Source: Nitrospinota bacterium
Lineage (GTDB): Bacteria > Nitrospinota > Nitrospinia > Nitrospinales > Nitrospinaceae
Reading direction: 5' to 3'
DNA: 28,764 nucleotides
Assembly (NCBI GenBank): GCA_027298165.1
Contig: JAPUGN010000071.1
Span: forward strand, 1-28,764
Made by a program: the position numbers and the translations under genes. Below are positions 5,561-13,841 of the stretch, piece after piece. The notes under the pieces are model-generated. The model was not told where the DNA came from. It saw only the letters and a list, made by a program, of their open reading frames with translations, and did no database searches. Numbering within the stretch: the first letter of the stretch is position 1; every line of letters starts with the position of its first letter.

Positions 5561-8218
5561 ATGACCGAAACCGTCAAAAATAAAAAACCGGTGCCCGACG
5601 AAACTCCGATGATGCAGCAATACCAGAGCATCAAACGGGACCATCCGGACGCCATCCTGTTCTTCCGGATGGGCGACTTTTACGAGATGTTCAACGAAGA
5701 CGCCCAAATCGCTTCCAAAATTCTCGGGATCGCACTCACCTCGCGCAATAAAAACCAGTCCAACCCGGTCCCCATGTGCGGCATCCCGCACCACTCTTCC
5801 AACGTGTATATTTCCAAGCTGATCAAGCAGGGGAAGAAAATTGCCATCTGCGAACAGGTAGAAGACCCGAAACTGGCCAAGGGACTGGTGAAGCGCGAAG
5901 TCGTCCGCGTCATCACTCCGGGAACGGTGCTGGAGGATCACCTGCTCGACCCGAAGAGCCACCATTACCTCGCCTCCGTCACCATCGGGCGGGAGGGTGC
6001 CGGGCTGGCTGCGGTGGATTTGTCCACCGGCGAGTTCAAGGTGACGGAAATCCAGGATACCGGCTCGCACAGCCTGCTGGCCGACGAATTGAACAAACTG
6101 GACCCCAGGGAAGTGATCGCCCCGGAGTCTCTCCTCAATGAAAATGGATCGGGCATCGCCGGGCTGACGCCCGGTTCGTACTGCCTCAATCCCTGTGAGG
6201 ACTGGACCTTCAGCCACGGAGAGGCTCACCGGCAACTGACCGACCATTTCAAAACCCATTCGCTGGAAGGCTTCGGCTGCGAGCATCTCAAGAACGCCAT
6301 CGGCGCGGCGGGCGCCCTCATCCGTTACCTGCGCGACACCCAGAAATCCGCCCTCCAGCATGTGAACACCCTGTTCACCTTCAATATCCACAGTTACATG
6401 TGGCTCGACCAGGCCACCGTCAACAGCCTCGAACTGGTGAAATCCAGCGATGGTGAACGCAAACATTCCCTGCTGGGCCTGCTGGACGAAACCTGCACGC
6501 CGATGGGCGCCCGGCGCCTCAAGGATTGGATTCTGAAACCGCTGGTCGACCGCACCGCCATCGAGGACCGGTTGAACGGGGTGACGGTGTTTCATGACAA
6601 CCTGATGGACCGCAACGCATTACGCTCCCGGCTTGACCGCATTCACGATCTGGAGCGCCTGCTGGGCCGCATCTCGTTGGCGGCCTGCAGTCCGCGGGAC
6701 CTGACCGCTCTCAAAAACTCGATCGTCGTTCTGCCGGAGGTTCGGCAAACCCTGCAGCGCTGCGACTCCAAGGACCTGCAACGGTTCATCGAGTCCTGGG
6801 ACAATCTCGAGTCCGTCCATCAACGGATCGGTCGGACAATCGTCGACGATCCGCCCTACAACATGAAAGACGGCCACTTGATCAAACCCGGCTGCCATGA
6901 AGAACTGGACCGTCTGAAATCCATCACGAAAGACGGCAATCAATCCATCGCCGCCCTGGAAGCTCGTGAGCGGGAGCGCACCAGCATTCCGCAACTGAAG
7001 GTCGGCTTCAACAAAATTTACGGCTATTACATCGAGGTGACCAAAAAGAATCTTGACCGGGTGCCGGAAGATTACATCCGCAAGCAGTCGCTGGTCAACT
7101 GCGAACGGTACATCTCGCCGGAGTTGAAACAACACGAAACGGAGATCACCGGTGCCGAGGAAAAAATTCACGCCCTGGAACAGGAATTGTTCCATGAGGT
7201 CCGGCAAGCGGTGGCGGCGGAGGGACCGCGTATCCAGGCGATGGCCGTTCTGCTCAGCGAACTCGATGTGATGGCGTCTCTGGCAGAAGTGGCCCACCGC
7301 CACCAGTACACCCGGCCCGTTTTGAAGGACAGCACGGAGCTTCGCGTCGTCAACGGACGCCATCCCCTGGTGGAGCAGATCGATCCGTCGCATCCGTTCA
7401 TCCCCAACGACACCACTTTGGATTGCGGCGGCAACCAGATCATGATCCTCACCGGACCCAACATGGCCGGCAAATCCACCTACCTGCGCCAAGTGGCGTT
7501 GATCACGCTGATGGCGCAGATCGGCAGTTACGTGCCGGCCGACGAGGCGGAACTGGGTCTGGTGGACCGTATCTTCTCGCGGGTCGGAGCCCAGGATCAT
7601 TTGCTGAAAGGACAGTCCACCTTCATGGTGGAGATGAACGAGGCCGCCAATATTCTCAACAACGCCACCCAGAGAAGCCTGATCATTTTGGATGAAATCG
7701 GGCGCGGCACCAGCACCTTCGACGGCATCAGTATCGCCTGGTCGATGGTCGAATACCTGCACGGCCCGGAACGCATCGGCGCCAAAACCCTATTTGCCAC
7801 CCATTACCATGAGTTGACCGAGCTTGAGGAAACCCTTCCGGGCGTCATCAATTTCAACGTGCAGGTCAAGGAGTGGAACGACGAGATTATTTTTCTGAGA
7901 AAAATAGTTCCCGGCGGTGCGGATAAAAGCTACGGCATTCAGGTGGCCCGGTTGGCCGGCCTGCCGGAAACAGTCTTGAAACGTGCTCATGAAGTGCTAT
8001 TCAATTTGGAAAACAGTGAATATGATGAACTGGGGGTCCCGAATATCGGACGTTCTGAAAGCGCCGCCTCCCCTTCCGGCCCGCAGCAGATGGGCCTGTT
8101 CCCCGCTCTCTCTCCACCTCTGGTGCAAAAACTGAAAGACATCCGGCCCGATGAGTTGACCCCGCGGGAAGCGCTGGCCAAATGGTACGAAATCCTGGAA
8201 CTGTTGAACGATTCCTGA
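5561..8218 (+). CDS. mutS: DNA mismatch repair protein MutS
   Basis: This 885-residue ATPase recognises mismatches and small loops and recruits MutL. The mismatch-binding domain has the F40-Y-E42 motif in MGDFYEMF. The core, lever and clamp regions follow. The ATPase domain has Walker A GPNMAGKST (G632-T640) and the IILDEIGRGTSTFDG signature, then FATHYHEL and a GVADKSYGIQVA-type block (here GGADKSYGIQVARLAGLP). Length is typical of MutS1. The C-terminal tail contains the DELTPREAL element that mediates dimer/tetramer contacts. The ATG lies 1 bp after the HIT gene stop. No mutL is in the window. Confidence 0.98.
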   Translation: MTETVKNKKPVPDETPMMQQYQSIKRDHPDAILFFRMGDFYEMFNEDAQIASKILGIALTSRNKNQSNPVPMCGIPHHSSNVYISKLIKQGKKIAICEQVEDPKLAKGLVKREVVRVITPGTVLEDHLLDPKSHHYLASVTIGREGAGLAAVDLSTGEFKVTEIQDTGSHSLLADELNKLDPREVIAPESLLNENGSGIAGLTPGSYCLNPCEDWTFSHGEAHRQLTDHFKTHSLEGFGCEHLKNAIGAAGALIRYLRDTQKSALQHVNTLFTFNIHSYMWLDQATVNSLELVKSSDGERKHSLLGLLDETCTPMGARRLKDWILKPLVDRTAIEDRLNGVTVFHDNLMDRNALRSRLDRIHDLERLLGRISLAACSPRDLTALKNSIVVLPEVRQTLQRCDSKDLQRFIESWDNLESVHQRIGRTIVDDPPYNMKDGHLIKPGCHEELDRLKSITKDGNQSIAALEARERERTSIPQLKVGFNKIYGYYIEVTKKNLDRVPEDYIRKQSLVNCERYISPELKQHETEITGAEEKIHALEQELFHEVRQAVAAEGPRIQAMAVLLSELDVMASLAEVAHRHQYTRPVLKDSTELRVVNGRHPLVEQIDPSHPFIPNDTTLDCGGNQIMILTGPNMAGKSTYLRQVALITLMAQIGSYVPADEAELGLVDRIFSRVGAQDHLLKGQSTFMVEMNEAANILNNATQRSLIILDEIGRGTSTFDGISIAWSMVEYLHGPERIGAKTLFATHYHELTELEETLPGVINFNVQVKEWNDEIIFLRKIVPGGADKSYGIQVARLAGLPETVLKRAHEVLFNLENSEYDELGVPNIGRSESAASPSGPQQMGLFPALSPPLVQKLKDIRPDELTPREALAKWYEILELLNDS

Positions 8219-8362
8219 GCGGTCCCGGTTCCCACGAATTTTTTACCGTTGCAAAATCTGTTGATGTCCCGCAAGATACATGAATACAGACAGCTATTGC
8301 GTTCCCTAAAGGGGGTATGGCAAAAACCGGCAGAAATCACCCAACATCAATAAAAATCGGTA

Positions 8363-8391
8363 TTTACTACCCCACCAAAATGAACTAGAAT
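8363..8391 (+). promoter_or_regulatory. putative sigma-70 promoter for the DUF4390-ntrY unit
   Basis: TTTACT (8363-8368) and TAGAAT (8386-8391) are spaced by 17 bp, matching 4/6 and 5/6 consensus bases. It lies in the 261-bp gap between mutS and the DUF4390 gene. Otherwise this gap shows no gene and no clear terminator. Confidence 0.42.
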
Positions 8392-8479
8392 AAAAGTACT
8401 GGGATCGAATGCCCGGGACGACCCGAGAACTTCTTGTTTTAATTCAAGTTTTGCTGGTACCCACTTTAAAGACACTTTC

Positions 8480-9154
8480 ATGATGCCCTTTTCCAAAACC
8501 CTGCGCCGATTGACTTTTCTGTTTGGGATATGGTGTTTTCTATGGGCTCCCGCCTGGGCTGCACCGACCATTTCAAAAATCAGTGTTCACACCGAACATG
8601 AATTGATCACCCTCGATGCCGAATTGATCGATGCGTTCACTGAAAAAATCCTGGAAGCGATCGAAAGTGGCGTCACCATTACGTTCACCTACCAAATCGA
8701 ATTGCTCAAAAAGACCTCCGTGTTTGGAGACGAAGTGGTGTCGCAAATCCAAGTGACCCAGACCGTGCACTTCAATACATTAAAAAAAGTTTACGAGTTT
8801 ACGTCGCAGGGGAAAAATATCAACCGCAAAGTATCCACCAAGAGCGGTGAGCGATACCAACAATTGATGCTCACCCTCAAGGATGTTCCCATCGCCCACG
8901 TCTTCAAGCTGGACCCGGAAGAGAAATATTACGCGCGGGTGAAAGCGGAAATGGAAGCGGACGGGCTATGGTTTCCCTTCAATTATCTTTTGTTCTTCGT
9001 CCCGTTCAGCGAGTTTGAAACCTCGTGGACCCAATCCACGCCTGTGATCCTTCACATGGATGCGGCGTTCGGAGGGGAAGCCACTCAAAAGAAATCCGAG
9101 CTGGCAATCCCTGCCAAAGGGGTAACGAATGGAATCCGATCCTTTAACCAGTAA
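8480..9154 (+). CDS. exported DUF4390 family protein
   Basis: This 224-residue protein has a signal peptide (residues 1 to about 28, ending APAWA-AP). The mature domain matches what I know of the DUF4390 family: an all-beta periplasmic domain with LDAELIDAFTEKILEAIESGVTITFTYQIEL and a later FPFNYLLFFVPFSEFET segment. Family members are usually encoded immediately upstream of NtrY-type kinases, as here: the last 26 bp overlap the start of the kinase gene. A periplasmic accessory role for the kinase is inferred from this linkage only. Two ATGs stand in tandem (8480 and 8483), and neither has a good SD. Confidence 0.82.
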   Translation: MMPFSKTLRRLTFLFGIWCFLWAPAWAAPTISKISVHTEHELITLDAELIDAFTEKILEAIESGVTITFTYQIELLKKTSVFGDEVVSQIQVTQTVHFNTLKKVYEFTSQGKNINRKVSTKSGERYQQLMLTLKDVPIAHVFKLDPEEKYYARVKAEMEADGLWFPFNYLLFFVPFSEFETSWTQSTPVILHMDAAFGGEATQKKSELAIPAKGVTNGIRSFNQ

Positions 9155-11429
9155 CCCCCGGTACGTCCAGCTCACCGAAGAACAAATCCAGAAAAAAAAA
9201 CAACGCACCCGGCGCAATATTGTATGGCTGATCATCGCCCTGGCAGGATTGACGGTGCTGGAAGTGTATTTCCTGAAAGAGCAGGAAGCCAGCATCGCGG
9301 ACAACATCAACATCTTGTTGCTGTTCAATGTGATCATCATTCTGCTGGTGTTGCTGATCGTGATGATCACGCGCAACCTGATCAAACTTTACAACGAGCG
9401 TAAAAGCCGGATCATCGGCGCGAAATTCCAGACCAAACTGATCATGGCCTTTTTTATCCTGGCCCTGGTTCCCGCCACCCTGCTGTTTTTCGTGGCCAGC
9501 AAACTGTTCAGTTACAGTATCGGAAACTGGTTCAGCATTCAGGTGGAGCGTTCCCTGCAGCAATCCATGGAAGTGGCGCGCGAATACTACGGGCATATGG
9601 AACAGAAAAGCCAGTTCCACGCCCGCCAGATCGAGAAACGGATCACCCAGAATCAGCTGTACCTCCAGGACCGGCGCGATGCCCTGCAACGCCTGGTGGA
9701 AACCAAGGTCGAGGAATATGAACTGGGTGGGGTAATCGTGTACGACCAGCAGGGACAGGTCGTCGTGTCCTATGCCAATAAGTCGATGCCGCAGAACTAC
9801 ACCAATCTGGATTACGCCGACCTGATCCGCGACATTATGGAAAGCGAGTCCGCCGACGAGATGCGGTCTCAGACCAAGGGCAATTACCTGGTGGTGGTGC
9901 TTCCGCTGAAGCAGATGGTGGGGGGCAAACCTTCCATCTGGGGTTATATTTTGACGTTGTCCAAAATCCCGAAAAGCACCATTATCAAAATCGAAGGCAT
10001 CCGCAATACGTTTGAAGATTACAAAAAGCAGAGCTTCCTCAAACTCCCGGTGACCGCCAATTACTACATCACCTTCATTTTGATGACACTCCTGATTCTG
10101 TTCTCGGCCATCTGGCTCGGGTTTTACATGGCGCGGGGCATCACCGTACCCATCCAACAGTTGGTGGCGGGAACGCGTCGGGTGGCCGAGGGGGACCTCA
10201 ACGTCAAGGTCAACCTCGATACCGGAGACGAAATCGGTTTCCTGGTCGATTCCTTCAATACCATGACCGATCAGCTCAGAACCAGCCGCAAAACGCTGGA
10301 AGAAGCCCATGAAGATCTTCAGATCACCAACATCGAACTGGACAGCCGCCGGTATTACACGGAAACGATCCTCGAGAATATCGGCGCCGGGGTGATCTCC
10401 ATCGACAAACAAGGCCGAATCACCACCCTCAACAAGGCCGCCAAACGCCTGTTGGAAGCGGACGACACGGAAGTCGTTGGCAGCAACTATAAAGATGCGT
10501 TCGATCCTTCTTTTCACGAACCGATCCGCAATATGATCAAAAAGATGAACGAGGAGGGGAAGGAAAGCTACGAGGAACAGGTGGAGTTAACCGTCGGCGA
10601 AACCTACCTGACCCTGCTGGCCAACATCAAATTCATGCGGGATGACCGCAAAAGATACTTGGGCCTGCTGCTGGTGTTTGAAGACGTGACCCAGTTGATC
10701 AAGGCCCAGAAGATTGCCGCCTGGCAGGAAGTCGCACAGGGCATCGCCCACGAAATCAAAAATCCACTGACGCCGATCCAGCTGAATACCCAGCGCCTGA
10801 AAAAGAAATATTACGAAGATAAAAAGTCCTTCGCCAAGGTATTCGACGAAAGTATTCGGATCATCACCGAGGAAGTGGAAGGCATGAAGGATTTGCTGAA
10901 CGAGTTTCTCCGGTTTTCGCGCATGCCCACGCCTCATCCCAAACTGTACTCCATCCACACTATCATCGACGATGTGTGCCGCTTGTACTCCAATCATGAA
11001 AAGGGTGTGACCATCACCAAGCACCTGAACCCCAATGTCAACCTGCTGTTTATCGATCCCGAGCAGATACGGCGGGTGTTCATTAATCTATTCGACAACG
11101 CTCTCGACGCACTGGACACCAACGGCCAAATCACAATCACCACCTATTTGGACGCCCAGGCCAAGCGGGTGAAAATCGATTTTTCCGACAACGGGGTGGG
11201 CATCAATCCCCAGGACCGTGAAAAGCTGTTTCTGCCACATTTCACCACCAAAAAGAGAGGCACCGGTCTGGGCCTGGCGATCGTCACACGGATCATCAAC
11301 GACCACCGCGGGGTCATCCAGGTACGCTCCAACGATCCCAAGGGAAGCATTTTCACCCTTGATTTTCCAGACCCTTCGGCCACCACCCGCTTGGGCCGTT
11401 CCTCGAAGAACTCAGGAATCGCGGGCTGA
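9129..11429 (+). CDS. NtrY-type sensor histidine kinase
   Basis: This 766-residue inner-membrane kinase has three N-terminal membrane segments (about residues 31-49, 60-81, 104-125), then a sensor region of about 185 residues and a fourth membrane segment (about 312-336). A HAMP domain follows (ITVPIQQLVAGTRRVAEGDL), then a PAS domain (about 405-520). The HisKA box AHEIKNPLTPIQ has the phospho-accepting H541. The HATPase domain carries N box FDNALDALD, G1 DNGVGINP and G2 GTGLGLAI. The architecture is that of NtrY, linked in other bacteria to nitrogen or redox sensing. AAAGGGG precedes the ATG. It overlaps DUF4390 and should be translationally coupled to it. The usual NtrX-type sigma-54 response regulator is not next door. 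Confidence 0.93.
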   Translation: MESDPLTSNPRYVQLTEEQIQKKKQRTRRNIVWLIIALAGLTVLEVYFLKEQEASIADNINILLLFNVIIILLVLLIVMITRNLIKLYNERKSRIIGAKFQTKLIMAFFILALVPATLLFFVASKLFSYSIGNWFSIQVERSLQQSMEVAREYYGHMEQKSQFHARQIEKRITQNQLYLQDRRDALQRLVETKVEEYELGGVIVYDQQGQVVVSYANKSMPQNYTNLDYADLIRDIMESESADEMRSQTKGNYLVVVLPLKQMVGGKPSIWGYILTLSKIPKSTIIKIEGIRNTFEDYKKQSFLKLPVTANYYITFILMTLLILFSAIWLGFYMARGITVPIQQLVAGTRRVAEGDLNVKVNLDTGDEIGFLVDSFNTMTDQLRTSRKTLEEAHEDLQITNIELDSRRYYTETILENIGAGVISIDKQGRITTLNKAAKRLLEADDTEVVGSNYKDAFDPSFHEPIRNMIKKMNEEGKESYEEQVELTVGETYLTLLANIKFMRDDRKRYLGLLLVFEDVTQLIKAQKIAAWQEVAQGIAHEIKNPLTPIQLNTQRLKKKYYEDKKSFAKVFDESIRIITEEVEGMKDLLNEFLRFSRMPTPHPKLYSIHTIIDDVCRLYSNHEKGVTITKHLNPNVNLLFIDPEQIRRVFINLFDNALDALDTNGQITITTYLDAQAKRVKIDFSDNGVGINPQDREKLFLPHFTTKKRGTGLGLAIVTRIINDHRGVIQVRSNDPKGSIFTLDFPDPSATTRLGRSSKNSGIAG

Positions 11430-11481
11430 TTTTCCTCCGATTTATTTTATTCCTCCCCCTATGGTTTGTGTTCAAAATACG

Positions 11482-11487
11482 TATAAT
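11482..11487 (+). promoter_or_regulatory. possible promoter (-10 TATAAT) in the gap after the kinase gene
   Basis: A perfect TATAAT lies about 200 bp upstream of the DUF1566-type gene. I see no good -35 at 16-18 bp, and there is no extended TG. It is the only promoter-like signal in the 11430-11683 gap. Confidence 0.3.
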
Positions 11488-11489
11488 AG

Positions 11490-11660
11490 GGACACAACAG
11501 CAACCGGAACCCTGCATTTCGATATCTCCATTGCGAGAATTGTGATCGGATTCAAATAACCTTGACCCATAAACATCCCTATATGATCGAGGGTCTGAAA
11601 TACAGTATCGAGGAAATGACAGAAATCAAACTTCTGGTCATGAACAACTATCTGGAATAA
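11490..11660 (+). other. short Cys-containing open frame of unclear status
   Basis: Between the stop at 11487-11489 and the TAA at 11658-11660 an open frame of 56 codons reads like protein. It has a CENC pair (about codons 15-18) followed by a charged helical C-terminus with YSIEEMTEIKLLVMNNYLE. No ATG exists before 11583; a TTG at 11562 is possible, and neither has an SD. It may be a remnant of a zinc-ribbon gene, a small gene with an unusual start, or chance. Confidence 0.3.
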
Positions 11661-11683
11661 CTTTCAACAAGCGACTCGCAACC

Positions 11684-12103
11684 ATGACCGAAAATGCGCG
11701 GTATATTGACAACGGCAACGGCACTATCACAGATACCCAAACCAACCTGATGTGTAAAAAAACCGACTCCTTCCAGGACACCAAAAAGTGGAAGAATTGG
11801 TTTACAGGCCACGAATACATGCAAATTGTGAGCCTGGAACGGTTCGGCGGGTTTGAGGACTGGCGGTATCCTTACGAGGACGAAGCCTACAGCCTGTTCG
11901 AACTGGACAAAACCAGCCAGGATAAGTACGGAGACGACATCTACCTCGACCCCATTTTCGAGCCGGGAAGCGCCGGTGTAACCTGGACGGAAGATACCAA
12001 GGATTCATCGGCACTCATCATTCAATACGAAGACGGAATAAAAGTCTGGCCCTCGCAGTATGCCAACCTGAATATGGCGGTCCGCCTGGTCCGCAATCTC
12101 TGA
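11684..12103 (+). CDS. DUF1566 (Lcl C-terminal domain) family protein
   Basis: This is a 139-residue single-domain protein. It has the family's opening YIDNGNGTITDTQTNLMCKK (residues 7-26), the GFEDWRYPYEDEAYSLF segment (56-72) corresponding to the usual DWRLPT-x-EL motif, and a closing NMAVRLVRNL like the family's VRCVR end. In other members the Trp after NLM is common (LMW); here it is Cys (C24). There is no signal peptide, so it is predicted cytoplasmic, whereas many relatives are exported. The molecular function of the family is unknown. It lies 254 bp after the kinase gene and ends 7 bp before the stop of a convergent gene. The ATG lacks a clear SD. Confidence 0.75.
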   Translation: MTENARYIDNGNGTITDTQTNLMCKKTDSFQDTKKWKNWFTGHEYMQIVSLERFGGFEDWRYPYEDEAYSLFELDKTSQDKYGDDIYLDPIFEPGSAGVTWTEDTKDSSALIIQYEDGIKVWPSQYANLNMAVRLVRNL

Positions 12104-12110
12104 AGCCGGA

Positions 12111-13745
12111 TCACTCCTTCGTTTTCCAGGAGGGAGGAAAGACGATCTGGAAGGACGCCGGCGACGGCCCCAGGTATTTGAAGCCGGGTTGCACCACAAA
12201 TTGGATCGGGATCCACGGAGACTCGAGGGTTTTGGGGATCTGCGGATGGACCCGCAACGCACTCACCTCTAGGATCAACTTCCGGCCTTCAGGCATCACA
12301 TACCGGCCTTTAGCGGTTGTTTCGAGATCGATTTTGAATGCTCCGTTAGGGGGTTGCGAACCGGCGGATTCTCCCTGGGAAATGAGGCGCGACCGCGGTG
12401 ACGTGATCGAAAGCCGCCAGCGGTACCGGGTCTCATACCCGCGGGCGTGGGCGGTGAGAGCTGCCGGGTCCAGAAACTGGACCATCGCTGCGTTCTGCTC
12501 GCGGTAAAAATGCAGATGCATCATCGACCAATGCGCCTGGTCCCCTTCAAATGACTGCGCTCCCATACGCCAGCACCGGGAATCCCGGAACACCCGGGCC
12601 AGTTGAATGCGGCGGGCGGCCAGCAAATCCATCCGCAACGCCTGCGCTTTCGGATGCATCAGATAACAACTGGCGATGGCGAGCTGCAAATCGGCCTCGC
12701 CTGAAATTTTCTGACCGATCGCCTCCCGCAAGGCCTTCACCCATTGCGTCTCTACCCGCTCGTTCAGAACCCGGCTCTGCTCCCGCACGAGGGGCATCAT
12801 CCGCTCCCAATTCCGGTCGGCAAGCACCTGTTCAATCTTATCCCTCATGATAGACACGTAATCGCCTGCCATCTCCTTAAAATATTCCTTACCTTGAAAA
12901 ATATGTTCCTTCAGATATCGATGTCGCTTGGGGTGGGTGTATTGGAAATATGGATAATGAATATACGCGGCGACCGAATTGGCGAAATCCTCCTGCGGGT
13001 TTTCCCGGGAATAGGTCGGCAGATGGCGCCCGGACACGGGACCGTAATTGAGAATACCGGGATCGCTGACCAGCGTGTACAGAAAATCGCTGTCCAGTTT
13101 GCCGTCCAGGGCCGGCAGATGAAGGATGCGGAAACCGGACAGTGACAGCCACTCGTTCTGAAACGTCAAAAATCCATGCGCCAGGTCGTAGACATGTGCC
13201 ATTTCGTGATGCACAATATTGGAAAAATCCTCCGGACTTTCATAAAAGACAGGATTGTAAAATTCGATGCGAAGCGGTTCATCCGCCAGCATCACCTGGT
13301 AGCTCTGATGAACCTGGCGGTAGACCGAGGTGAACCGGGGAAACGTGGCGGCGGGAATACCGCCGGCGTCCGGAATTTCCGGAGCCGCGGGCCCCTGGTT
13401 TTTAACCTGCAACCTGCCGGCCCGGTAAAAACCTTTCAAACCGACAATGCGGTAAAAGTTTTCGGGCAGACGGGCGAACGCGGCATGCAGTTTTTCGATC
13501 TCTTCGGGACGCCACTCTTCGTCAAGGTCCATCAAGGCGTAGCCATAGGCCTGCTGGAATCGGTCCTTGAGGCGGTTGACCTCTTCCCGGTAATTGCCCG
13601 GATATACGTACAGAGGCCGGTCTTTTCTGTGAGGGTCCTCGCCCGGGGTTCCCATGTGGCTGGCCCGAACTCCATCCTTTCCCAGCGGAGAAAGGATTCC
13701 AGCCACCAGCAAAATCAGAACCCATCCAAAGTATTTATTATTCAT
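12111..13745 (-). CDS. secreted HExxH zinc metallopeptidase
   Basis: This 544-residue protein has a short signal peptide (about residues 1-20: MNNKYFGWVLILLVAGILSP). The peptidase core contains HHEMAHVYDLAHG with zinc ligands H180 and H184 and general base E181. A second motif, RENPQEDFANSVAAYIHYP (248-266), offers E252 or D253 as a third ligand, the layout of gluzincins such as ATLF/Pro-Pro endopeptidase-like enzymes (HExxH then ExFAxxxxxY). The N-terminal 30-170 and C-terminal about 330-544 regions match nothing I recognise. GAAGGAGA precedes the ATG. It lies 96 bp downstream of the TonB-dependent receptor gene on the same strand, so the two may be co-transcribed. The substrate is unknown. 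Confidence 0.72.
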   Translation of the reverse strand: MNNKYFGWVLILLVAGILSPLGKDGVRASHMGTPGEDPHRKDRPLYVYPGNYREEVNRLKDRFQQAYGYALMDLDEEWRPEEIEKLHAAFARLPENFYRIVGLKGFYRAGRLQVKNQGPAAPEIPDAGGIPAATFPRFTSVYRQVHQSYQVMLADEPLRIEFYNPVFYESPEDFSNIVHHEMAHVYDLAHGFLTFQNEWLSLSGFRILHLPALDGKLDSDFLYTLVSDPGILNYGPVSGRHLPTYSRENPQEDFANSVAAYIHYPYFQYTHPKRHRYLKEHIFQGKEYFKEMAGDYVSIMRDKIEQVLADRNWERMMPLVREQSRVLNERVETQWVKALREAIGQKISGEADLQLAIASCYLMHPKAQALRMDLLAARRIQLARVFRDSRCWRMGAQSFEGDQAHWSMMHLHFYREQNAAMVQFLDPAALTAHARGYETRYRWRLSITSPRSRLISQGESAGSQPPNGAFKIDLETTAKGRYVMPEGRKLILEVSALRVHPQIPKTLESPWIPIQFVVQPGFKYLGPSPASFQIVFPPSWKTKE

Positions 13746-13841
13746 AAAAAATGTTTTCTCCTTCCGGAAATCCCGCTTCTCCCTCAGTAAATTAGCAAAA
13801 TCGCGGGATCGATAACAGATAAATTAACGCAGAACCCTTCA

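Noticed and set aside
8219..8362. Search for a terminator or small RNA after mutS
   Set aside because: No stem of 6 bp or more with a T run was found; TTGATG near 8260 has no matching -10 at the right distance.
9144..10517. Long open frame of 457 codons on the minus strand opposite the NtrY gene
   Set aside because: It is the complement of a well-supported kinase gene, has low-complexity His/Asp/Gln-rich translation and no family likeness; similar minus-strand frames opposite mutS (5465-6595, 6620-7762) are rejected for the same reason.
13770..13809. Inverted repeat ATCCCGC / GCGGGAT between the TonB receptor and peptidase genes
   Set aside because: The 7-bp arms are 26 bp apart with no T run; too weak to call a terminator or operator by itself.
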